Assembly: GCA_046330935.1 (NCBI GenBank)
Contig: JAXLRU010000002.1
Location: 248,001-312,000 of the forward strand
Origin: JAXLRU01 sp046330935
GTDB lineage: Bacteria; Actinomycetota; Actinomycetes; Actinomycetales; Kineosporiaceae
Direction: 5' to 3'
Length of the DNA stretch: 64,000 nucleotides
Shown: piece by piece, positions 24,430 to 32,275 of the stretch
Numbering within the stretch: position 1 is the stretch's first letter
Layout of the letters: each line of letters begins with the position of its first letter
Notes under the pieces: generated by a model
Databases searched by the model: none
What the model saw: the letters and a program-made list of their open reading frames with translations, nothing else
What the model was told of the DNA's origin: nothing
Program-made: the position numbers and the translations under genes

Positions 24430-26727
24430 ATGCCCACAGCCCTGCCCGCCGGTCGTCGAGCCCGACGCCGCACGACCGCCGCCGGCGTCAGCGCCGCCGC
24501 GGTCGCCGCCCTCGTCGCGGCGCTCACCCCGACGGCCGCCGACGGCGCGCCCCTGCCGACGATCGTCCCCACCATCGGGCCGACGTTCGCACCCACGTTC
24601 ACGATCGCGCCGACGTTCACGATCGCCCCCACCGGCTACACGGTGAACCGCACCGCGGACGCCCCGGACACCGCGATCGGCGACGGCACCTGCTACGCCT
24701 CGGCCGCCGGCGGCTGCACCCTGCGCGCCGCCGTCCAGGAGGCCAACGCCCGCAACGGCGCCCAGACCGTCACCGTCCCGGCGGGCACGTTCACGCTGAC
24801 CAGCACCCTCTACGTCGAGGACGACGTCACGATCAACGGCGCCGGCGCGTCGTCCACCGTGATCTCCGGCGGGCACACGGTGATGCCGCTGTGGCTGCGC
24901 ACCGTGGAGTACCTCGCCTGCGACCTCACCGGCGACAAGCTCGTGCGGCTGGACCGCAACGGCGTCGTCCAGGGCAACTTCACCAGCGCCGGCGCCGGCG
25001 GGCTCGACGGCCCCACCGCCGCGCACGAGATCTACAACGACGACGAGGACGTGCCGCGCCTCAACGACGTCCTCGTCACCGGCACCTCGGGCGTGCACCG
25101 GTTCAGCGTCTCGGGCACCCACGAGGCCAAGCTCGTCGACGCCCCGGCGGCGGGTATCCCGTTCCCCTCCGACGCGATCGGCGGCCCCTCGACGTCCGGG
25201 ACGTCGTACTCCGACACCATCCACCTCGCCGACTACTACCCGGGCGGCGCGGTCCGCCGGTACTCCGCCACCGGCGCGAGCCTCGGCACGGCGATCGCTC
25301 ACGGCTCGGGCGGCCTGCAGACGCCGAACAACCTCGCGATCCGCGGCGGCAGCCTGTACGTGACCGACGCGTCGTCGGACGCCGTCCTGCGCTACAACGC
25401 GACGACGTACGCCTACCAGGGCTCCTCGATCACCGGGGACACCCCGCGCGGGATCGCGTTCCGCCCCGACGGCACGTTCGTCGTCGCGAACTGGGGCTCC
25501 GACAACGTCACCCAGTACTCCTCGTCGGGCGTCTACCTCGGCACCCTCGTGAGCACCGGCAGCGGCGGGCTGACCCGGCCCACCGGCGTCGCGATCGGCC
25601 CCGACAACAGCCTGCTGGTCATCTCCGCCGGGTCCTCCCCGCGCAAGGTGCTGCAGTACGACCTGACCACCGGTGCGTTCCGCAAGGCGTGGGTGACGGG
25701 CGGGACGTCGTCGCTGAACTCCCCTAGCTGCCTGCTGCGCCGCGAGGGCAAGGGCAACGGCCCGAGCGTCACGATCAACCGGCTCACCATCGCCGACGGA
25801 TACGCGCCGACCGGCCTTCCCGGCGCCGTGGTCGTCGACAACGGCGTCACCGCGCGGATCGTCGACAGCGTCGTCCGCGACAGCGAGGGCTCCACCTTCG
25901 GCGGCGGGATCGGCAACTACGGCAACCTCACGATCCTGCGCAGCGCGATCAAGAACAACGAGCTGCCGCAGGGCGGCGGGGGCGTGACGTCGACCGGCGG
26001 CGGCGTCCACAACGCGGGGACGCTGGTGATCGACCGGTCCTCCGTGACCGGCAACTTCGCCACGCGCGGCGGCGGCCTGGCCCAGAGCAGCGGCGTCACG
26101 CGGATCACCAACTCGACGATCTCGGGCAACACCGCCTCGGGAGGTTCGGGCGGGGCGATCCGCAACGTCGGCTCCGGCCGCTACGAGATCGCCTTCTCCA
26201 CGATCTACGGCAACGCGACGGTGTCGGCGTCGGACGGCGACTCCACCCGCCGCGGCGGCGGGATCTTCAACGAGGGCGCCTCGGCCCGGATCGTCATGGC
26301 CGGCACCGTGCTGGCCGGCAACACCGACGGCCGGTTCAGCGGGGACGCCGACTACGGGCCCGACTGCTGGTCGACGTCCACCTACAACTTCACGTCCGAA
26401 CGGTCCAACCTCGTGGGCGTCGTCTCGCCGAACTGCTCGTTCCGGGACGCGATCTACGGGACGGCGACGTTCGGCAACCAGGTCGGGACGCCGGCGGCTC
26501 CCCTGTCGCCAGGCCTGAACGCCCTGACGTGGCCCGCGGGCACCGTCACCGGCGTGCACCGCGCGTCCTCGTCCACGAGCAAGGTGGTGGACAAGGCGAC
26601 GTCGGTGTCGTCCTCGCCGCTGTCGACCTGCCCGAGCGTCGACCAGCTCGGCACCGCGCGGCCCGTCGACGGCGATCTCAACGGGACCGCCGCGTGCGAC
26701 GTCGGGGCGGTGGAGCGCGCCGGATGA
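24430..26727 (+). CDS. Large secreted CSLREA / propeller / parallel beta-helix protein
   Basis: 765 residues; ATG 24430 with GAGGAA upstream. Signal peptide to about residue 40, PTF-TIA repeats (43-68), a CSLREA-type domain (about 69-110, GGCTLRAAVQEANA), then an interruption of NHL-like repeats (about 150-440: GLDGPTAAHEI, GGLQTPNNLAIRGGSLYV, GLTRPTGVAIGPD). A right-handed beta-helix (about 455-650, repeated GGGI/GGGL rungs with N-x-T/S-I-S-G-N) and a choice-of-anchor-like end (VDQLGTARPVDG...CDVGAVE) follow. No catalytic motif was recognised. Probably an extracellular carbohydrate- or matrix-binding protein. The propeller embedded in the beta-helix frame is unusual. Confidence 0.82.
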   Translation: MPTALPAGRRARRRTTAAGVSAAAVAALVAALTPTAADGAPLPTIVPTIGPTFAPTFTIAPTFTIAPTGYTVNRTADAPDTAIGDGTCYASAAGGCTLRAAVQEANARNGAQTVTVPAGTFTLTSTLYVEDDVTINGAGASSTVISGGHTVMPLWLRTVEYLACDLTGDKLVRLDRNGVVQGNFTSAGAGGLDGPTAAHEIYNDDEDVPRLNDVLVTGTSGVHRFSVSGTHEAKLVDAPAAGIPFPSDAIGGPSTSGTSYSDTIHLADYYPGGAVRRYSATGASLGTAIAHGSGGLQTPNNLAIRGGSLYVTDASSDAVLRYNATTYAYQGSSITGDTPRGIAFRPDGTFVVANWGSDNVTQYSSSGVYLGTLVSTGSGGLTRPTGVAIGPDNSLLVISAGSSPRKVLQYDLTTGAFRKAWVTGGTSSLNSPSCLLRREGKGNGPSVTINRLTIADGYAPTGLPGAVVVDNGVTARIVDSVVRDSEGSTFGGGIGNYGNLTILRSAIKNNELPQGGGGVTSTGGGVHNAGTLVIDRSSVTGNFATRGGGLAQSSGVTRITNSTISGNTASGGSGGAIRNVGSGRYEIAFSTIYGNATVSASDGDSTRRGGGIFNEGASARIVMAGTVLAGNTDGRFSGDADYGPDCWSTSTYNFTSERSNLVGVVSPNCSFRDAIYGTATFGNQVGTPAAPLSPGLNALTWPAGTVTGVHRASSSTSKVVDKATSVSSSPLSTCPSVDQLGTARPVDGDLNGTAACDVGAVERAG

Positions 26728-26732
26728 ATCTC

Positions 26733-26790
26733 CGTGAGCGTGGGCGGCCGCCTCGTGGGCGGCCACCTCTGGCGGCCGCCCACGCTCACG
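26733..26790 (+). terminator. 20-bp perfect hairpin terminator
   Basis: Arms 26733-26752 and 26771-26790 (CGTGAGCGTGGGCGGCCGCC and complement) begin 6 bases after the stop of the beta-helix protein gene. Confidence 0.85.
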
Positions 26791-26867
26791 ACCAGGCTCC
26801 AGGGTCGGACCGGCGACACGGTCCCTCCCTCACTCCATGTCATCATCGAGCGTTCTACGAGCGTGAG

Positions 26868-28328
26868 ATGGCAGGGGTGAGCCAGGTGGGTCTGACGTCA
26901 CGGACCGAAGCGGAGGACCGCGACGACCCGGTGGACGCCCCAGGCGACGGCCCCGCGCCGGCCTTGCCGGAGTCCTCCTCCCGACGGGCCGTCCGCGAGC
27001 AGCGTCGTGCAGGCGACCGGCCGTCGCGGTGGCGTGCCCTCGTCGCCCATCCGCTCGCCCGCATCGTCTGCGGCGTCGTGTTCACCCGCGTCATGCTGAC
27101 GGTGGCGCTCATGCAGTCGGCCGGCGCCTATCAGCCCACCGAGCTGGGCAGACGGCCCTGTTGGGCGATCCGCGACACGTGGGTCCACAACTGGGCGCTA
27201 CGCCTGTGGGGGAACTGGGACTCGGGCTTTTACCAGGGCATCGCGCGAAAGGGTTACCCGGACGGGTTGAACGGGGACCAACGGTCCTGGGCGTTCCAGC
27301 CGCTCTATCCTTCCCTCATCCGCGCGCTCAAGCCGATCTTCGCGGGTAACGGCTCTGCCTGGCGTCGCTTGGCGATCTCCGCGTCTGCCTCGATCTCGAC
27401 GAGGTCGTGGCGCGCCTGTGTTCTTCCTCGCCCTGCCGGCGCCTGGCGCTCCTCGATCTCGACGAGGCCTGGGCGCCTGGCGCGCCGTGTGGACCATCGC
27501 CTTCCTCGCACTGCCGGGTTCGTTCCCGTTCTCGGCTTGAGTACCTCGCCGCACGGCTGGTCTCACCGCCGCCTTGTTCACGGCGCCCTCGCCCTCGCGG
27601 GTGCCTTCCTCGCGGCCCGCAGGCGGCTGTGGTCGTGGTACGTCCTCGCATGCGCCTGGCGTCGGTGCTCGTCGCCATCACCCGTCGTGTCGGCCTGCTC
27701 ATCGCCGTGCCCGTCGCCATCGAGTACCTCGCCGTGGTCTGCTGGTGGCTCGTGGCGGCGTCCCGCTCGATGTGCCGCGCGCTTCATGCTCTTGATCCCC
27801 CGCCTGGCGGCCTTCGTCTGGTCGGGGATGATCCCGCTCGGCCTGGGCCTGTGGTCGCTCCTACGTGGGGCAAGAACCAGCACGCCGTCTACCTGCTGCT
27901 CTGGCCGTCCTGCAGTTCACCGTCTGGGACGACGTGCACAGCGTGGTCCCCGCGACGTTCCTGTGGGACGGGTTCGTCTCTGCGCGCGCGCACGCCGACC
28001 GGCCACTGGCGGCGCGTTCACCGTCCCCATCCTGGTGACGGTGACGATGTTCGTCGTCGTCGGTCGTGGCCCTGGGGACTCCGCGTTCGATGCGGCTCAG
28101 CACTCGTTCGTCTTCATGCTGATCCTCGATCGTGCCGCCATGACCCTGGGGCACGCTCGTCTGGTCGGGGATGATCAGGTTCCTCGCGCCGGCGTTCCCC
28201 CTGGCCCTGCTCGCGGCGCGGGCATCGGCTCCACCAACGTCTCCTACGGGCTGCTGTTGGGCCTCGCCGTCCTGCAGGGCACGCTCGCCAGCGTCTGGAC
28301 GACATGCAGCGTGTACGTCGTGGTCTAG
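26868..28328 (+). pseudogene. PIG-V-type mannosyltransferase, multiply frameshifted
   Basis: From ATG 26868 the frame gives a cytoplasmic tail, a first membrane helix (ARIVCGVVFTRVMLTVALM) and the GT-C signature region LWGNWDSGFYQGIARKGYPD, then FQPLYPSLIRALKPIF. After about 27340 the membrane-protein sequence jumps between all three frames: GAWRAVWTIAFLALPGSFPFS at 27472 in one, ALALAGAFLAARRRLWSW at 27585 in another, then SVLVAITRRVGLLIAVPVAIEYL, HSVVPATFLWDGF, and the C-terminus ending at 28328. At least six indels are needed. PIG-V-like enzymes transfer mannose from polyprenyl phosphate in the membrane. Either a decayed gene or local sequence error. Confidence 0.75.
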
Positions 28329-28449
28329 AGTCCCGCTGCGGGCCGGCGAGCCGACTGCGCTTGCCGCTAGCGTGTCGGCGCGCGGCCGCGCCGCTCCATC
28401 GCGCCGTCGCCGCCGACACGCGGCGCGGGCCACGATCCGTTCGGACCGC

Positions 28450-29310
28450 CCTGGTGGCGCGTCGCCGTCCGTGCTCCTCCGGTCTTGCGCCCGCCCTCCT
28501 CCGCGACCGCCGCGGGGTCGGCCCAGGAGACGTCGGTCACGCTCAGCGGGCAGGCCGGCAGCTTCATCGGCCAGCACAACCTGCGGTGCACCCGGCAATT
28601 CGACGATCACCATGACGGGAGCCTCCAACGTCATCGAGCTCCGCGTGGAGGCGGACGGGCACTCCTACCTCGTCGAGCTCGTCGCACCTGTCGGCAGCAA
28701 GCTGGGCGTCGGCACGTACGCCCAGGCGGTCGGCCCACCAGCGCAACCAGCTCACCCCGGGCCTCGGCCTGTCGATGGACTACTCGGGATGCAACACCAC
28801 CTACGGCTGGCTTCCGGATCGACCAGATCGCTTACGACGCCGCCGACGGCGTCACGATGCTCGACGCGACCTTCCTGCACCGGTGCGAGGCGCGCTCCCG
28901 TCCCACGACGAAGGGCACGATTCGTTACCGCTCGCTGCCGTACGGCTTCAGCATCAAGGGCACGCCGGGAGACCGCCTCACCCAGGGCAAGGCGGTGACC
29001 TACACGACCGCCACCTCCGGGGGATCGCGGCGCCGGAGGCACCCGCACGGTCGCGCTCGACGTCGATGCGGCCAAGGGGATCTCCTGGCACCTCACGTTC
29101 GGCTCGGCCTGGAACACGGAGATCGTCGTGGGGCGCACCTACCCACGACGGGATCCACCTCGGAGACCAGCGCCGGTCTGGTCCTCCAGTCGCCGTACTA
29201 CGCTGGTGTCCCGATTCCATTCTCGTTCCGCCGTCGAGGGCGCTCTCCAGGTCCCCCGGCACGCAGACGTGGCACGTGCACTCGCGGCTCGCCGGCACGG
29301 CTGCCTCCTC
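28450..29310 (+). pseudogene. Secreted hypothetical protein, frameshifted
   Basis: Conserved pieces in changing frames: a signal-peptide-like start near 28450, VTLSGQAGSFIGQHNLRC at 28536, NVIELRVEADGHSYLVELV at 28631, LSMDYSGCNTTYG at 28770, IDQIAYDAADGVTMLDATF at 28823, and GISWHLTFGSAWNTEIVVG at 29080. The order resembles a family of actinobacterial extracellular beta-sandwich proteins of unknown function (GDPGDYIGGG..., C-T pattern). At least four frame changes break it. Boundaries are approximate. Confidence 0.6.
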
Positions 29311-29318
29311 TGCTCGAG

Positions 29319-29363
29319 CCGAGCAGGCCCTGCCCTCGGGGTCCGGGGGCAGGGCCTGCTCGG
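29319..29363 (-). terminator. 16-bp perfect hairpin terminator of cbp
   Basis: CCGAGCAGGCCCTGCC (29319-29334) and complement (29348-29363), 28 bases past the stop of the cellobiose phosphorylase gene. Confidence 0.85.
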
Positions 29364-29391
29364 TGCTTGGTGCTCAGCGAATGCTGGAGCG

Positions 29392-31815
29392 TCAGACCTC
29401 GACGTCCACGTTGACCACGGCGCCGGCGGGCGCGTACGGGACGTGGTTGCCCTCGACGGCCACGCCGTCGACGGTCAGCTTGGCGCCCTTGCCGCCGGAG
29501 TTCTTCACCGTGATCTTGTACGTCGCACCGCGGGCGACGCGGGTGACGGTGAACTGCGAGATCTCGGCGTCGATGCACGGGTCGATCAGCAGGCCGTCGT
29601 AGTCGGTCCGCACCCCGAGCAGGTACTGCGAGACGGTGACGAAGTTCCACGCCGCCGTGCCCGTCAGCCACGAGTTCTTCGCCTCGCCGTGGCGGACGGC
29701 GTCCTTGCCCGCGATCATCTGGGCGTAGACGTAGGGCTCGAGGCGGTGCACCTCGGAGATGTCCTCGCGGTAGGCGGGGGCGATCTGCTTGTAGTACTCG
29801 AACGCGCGGTCGCTGCGGCCCACGACGGTCTCGGCGATCGCGACCCACGGGTTGTTGTGGCAGAAGATGCCCGCGTTCTCCTTGTAGCCCGGCGGGTAGG
29901 AGGACACCTCGCCCAGCTCCAGGTGGTAGTCGGCATACGGCGGGTTGAGCAGCACGATGCCGTGCGGGGTGTTCAGCTTCTCGCGCACGCTGTCGAGCGC
30001 CTTGACGGCCTCGCCGGTCTCGACGCCGATGCCGGCCATGACGCAGAAGCCCTGCGGCTCGATGTAGATCTGCCCGTCGGTGTTCTCGGCGCTGCCGACC
30101 TTGTCGCCGAAGAAGTCGTAGGCGCGCAGGAACCACTCGCCGTCCCAGCCGTGCTGCAGCACGGTCTGCTTCATCGTCTCGATCTGCGCCTGGGCGGCGT
30201 CGGCGACGTCGTCCAGGCCGCGGCGGCGGGCCAGCTCGACGTACTCGGGGCCGATGAAGACGAACATGCCGGCGATGAAGACCGACTCGGCGGTGCGGCC
30301 CTCACGGTTGCCGGTGGTCTGGAAGGACTCGCCCGGCTCCTCGGAGAAGCAGTTGAGGTTGAGGCAGTCGTTCCAGTCGGCGCGCCCGATCAGCGGCAGG
30401 CCGTGCGGGCCGAGGTTGTTCACCGTGAACTCGAACGAGCGGGTGAGGTGCTCGAACAGCGGGACGGCGGTCGCCGGGTCGTTGTCGAACGGCACCTGCT
30501 CGTCGAGGATCGAGAAGTCGCCGGTCTCCTTGATGTAGGCGGCCACACCCAGGATCAGCCACAGCGGGTCGTCGTTGAAGCCCGACCCGATCTCGTTGTT
30601 CCCACGCTTGGTCAGCGGCTGGTACTGGTGGTACGCCGAGCCGTCGGGGAACTGCGTCGAGGCGATGTCGATGATGCGCTCGCGAGCCCGCTCGGGCACG
30701 AGGTGCACGAAGCCCAGGAGGTCCTGGTTGGAGTCGCGGAAACCCATGCCGCGGCCGATGCCCGACTCGAAGTACGAGGCCGAGCGCGACATGTTGAACG
30801 TGACCATGCACTGGTACGGGTTCCAGATGTTGACCATCCGGTTGAGCTTGTCGTCGCTCGACTCCACCGTGTACCCGCTGAGCAGGCCGTCCCAGTGCGC
30901 CTTCAGCTCGGCCATGGCCTCGTCGACGGCGGCGCTGGTCGAGAAGCGCTCGATCAGCGGCTGCGCGAACGACTTGTTGATGACGCCGGGCGCCGACCAC
31001 TTCTGGTCCTTGGGCACCTCGATGTAGCCGAGGGTGAAGACGTAAGACGTCGACTCACCCGGCTGCAGCGTGACGGCGAGGCTGTGCGAGGCGATCGGGT
31101 GCCACCCGCTGGCGACGGAGTTCGCGGACTTCCCGGCCTTGACGACGTCGGGCTCGCCGAAGCCGTTGTAGAGCCCGAGGAAGGTCTCGCGGTCGGTGTC
31201 GAACCCGGCGACCTCGGCGTTGACCGTGTAGAACGCGTAGTGGTCGCGGCGCTCGCGGTACTCGGTCTTGTGGTAGATCGTCGAGCCGTCGACCTCCACC
31301 TCGCCGGTGGAGAAGTTGCGCTGGAAGTTCGTCGAGTCGTCCTGGGCGTTCCACAGGCACCACTCGAGGAACGAGAACAGCGTGAACGAGCGCACGCGGT
31401 CGCTGGTGTTGGTCAGCGTGACCTGCTGCACCTCGGCGTTGGTGCCCTGGGGCACGAGGAAGAGGACGTCGGCGGTCAGGCCGTTCTTCGAGCCCGTGAT
31501 CCGCGAGTAGCCCAGGCCGTGGCGGGCCTCGAACGAGTCGAGCTCGACCTTGCTCGGCATGTACGACGGGTTCCAGTACTCGCCGTCCTCGGCGATGTAG
31601 AAGTACCGGCCGCCCGCGTCGGTGGGGACGTTGTTGTAGCGGTAGCGGGTGAGCCGGCGCAGCTTCGCGTCCCGGTGGAAGGAGTACCCGCCGGCCTGGT
31701 GGCTCACCAGCGAGAAGAACTCCTCGTTGCCGAGGTAGTTGATCCACGGGTACGGGGTCTTGGGGGTCGTGATGACGTACTCGCGGGCCACGTCATCGAA
31801 GTGACCGAAACGCAT
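29392..31815 (-). CDS. cbp: Cellobiose phosphorylase (GH94)
   Basis: 807 residues from ATG 31815. From MRFGHFDDVAREYVITTP through EFFSLVSHQAGGYSF, SFLEWCLWNAQDD and MSRSASYFESGIGRGMGFRD, it follows the Cellulomonas enzymes very closely. The catalytic Asp lies in GRADWNDCLNLNC, and the phosphate/His region is GFNDDPLW and GYKENAGIFCHNNPW. It converts cellobiose plus phosphate to alpha-glucose-1-phosphate and glucose in the cytoplasm, saving one ATP per disaccharide taken up. Standing alone on the minus strand, it is flanked by a strong terminator and an operator-like palindrome upstream. Confidence 0.95.
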   Translation of the reverse strand: MRFGHFDDVAREYVITTPKTPYPWINYLGNEEFFSLVSHQAGGYSFHRDAKLRRLTRYRYNNVPTDAGGRYFYIAEDGEYWNPSYMPSKVELDSFEARHGLGYSRITGSKNGLTADVLFLVPQGTNAEVQQVTLTNTSDRVRSFTLFSFLEWCLWNAQDDSTNFQRNFSTGEVEVDGSTIYHKTEYRERRDHYAFYTVNAEVAGFDTDRETFLGLYNGFGEPDVVKAGKSANSVASGWHPIASHSLAVTLQPGESTSYVFTLGYIEVPKDQKWSAPGVINKSFAQPLIERFSTSAAVDEAMAELKAHWDGLLSGYTVESSDDKLNRMVNIWNPYQCMVTFNMSRSASYFESGIGRGMGFRDSNQDLLGFVHLVPERARERIIDIASTQFPDGSAYHQYQPLTKRGNNEIGSGFNDDPLWLILGVAAYIKETGDFSILDEQVPFDNDPATAVPLFEHLTRSFEFTVNNLGPHGLPLIGRADWNDCLNLNCFSEEPGESFQTTGNREGRTAESVFIAGMFVFIGPEYVELARRRGLDDVADAAQAQIETMKQTVLQHGWDGEWFLRAYDFFGDKVGSAENTDGQIYIEPQGFCVMAGIGVETGEAVKALDSVREKLNTPHGIVLLNPPYADYHLELGEVSSYPPGYKENAGIFCHNNPWVAIAETVVGRSDRAFEYYKQIAPAYREDISEVHRLEPYVYAQMIAGKDAVRHGEAKNSWLTGTAAWNFVTVSQYLLGVRTDYDGLLIDPCIDAEISQFTVTRVARGATYKITVKNSGGKGAKLTVDGVAVEGNHVPYAPAGAVVNVDVEV

Positions 31816-31855
31816 GGCTGCGCTGCCTCTCAGGGGGTGTCCGGGCGGGGGAGCC

Positions 31856-31869
31856 AGGAGCGGGCGCTC
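31856..31869. promoter_or_regulatory. CebR/CelR-like palindrome upstream of cbp
   Basis: GGAGCG-GG-CGCTCC, 41 bases upstream of cbp. The known cellobiose-responsive LacI-family operator in actinobacteria is TGGGAGCGCTCCCA; here the two half-sites are present but separated by 2 extra bases. It could be a variant site or chance in GC-rich DNA. Confidence 0.35.
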
Positions 31870-32275
31870 CCCCTGCAGTGTTTCGTTGTCGTACGGGCGG
31901 CAGCGCCACCCGAGTTGGTGCGTGGTGTGGATCCCCCGAACCTCGCCCGCCCTCGCGGGCGGGCACCAGCAGGGCATGGGCGGGCCAGAGCCCGGTCAAC
32001 CCTAGGGGGCCGTGCCGGGGCCACGCAACGAACGTCGTCAGCCGTGGGGTGGACCGGACACGATCGACCGACATCCAACGGAGGCGGCCGTGTCCAGGGA
32101 CGATACGTCCTTTCCGGGGCCGCTCGATACGGCCCGGAGGGCCGCCCGCACCGATGCCGGGACGAAACTACCCGCACCGGACGGCGTCCGCGGCGCTTTC
32201 GCGGACGTCGCCTGCGTCACCTCGGGATCGGCGCAGGGGGCTGTGCGCGCGCACGCCCGCGCGTACGCTGCGCGC

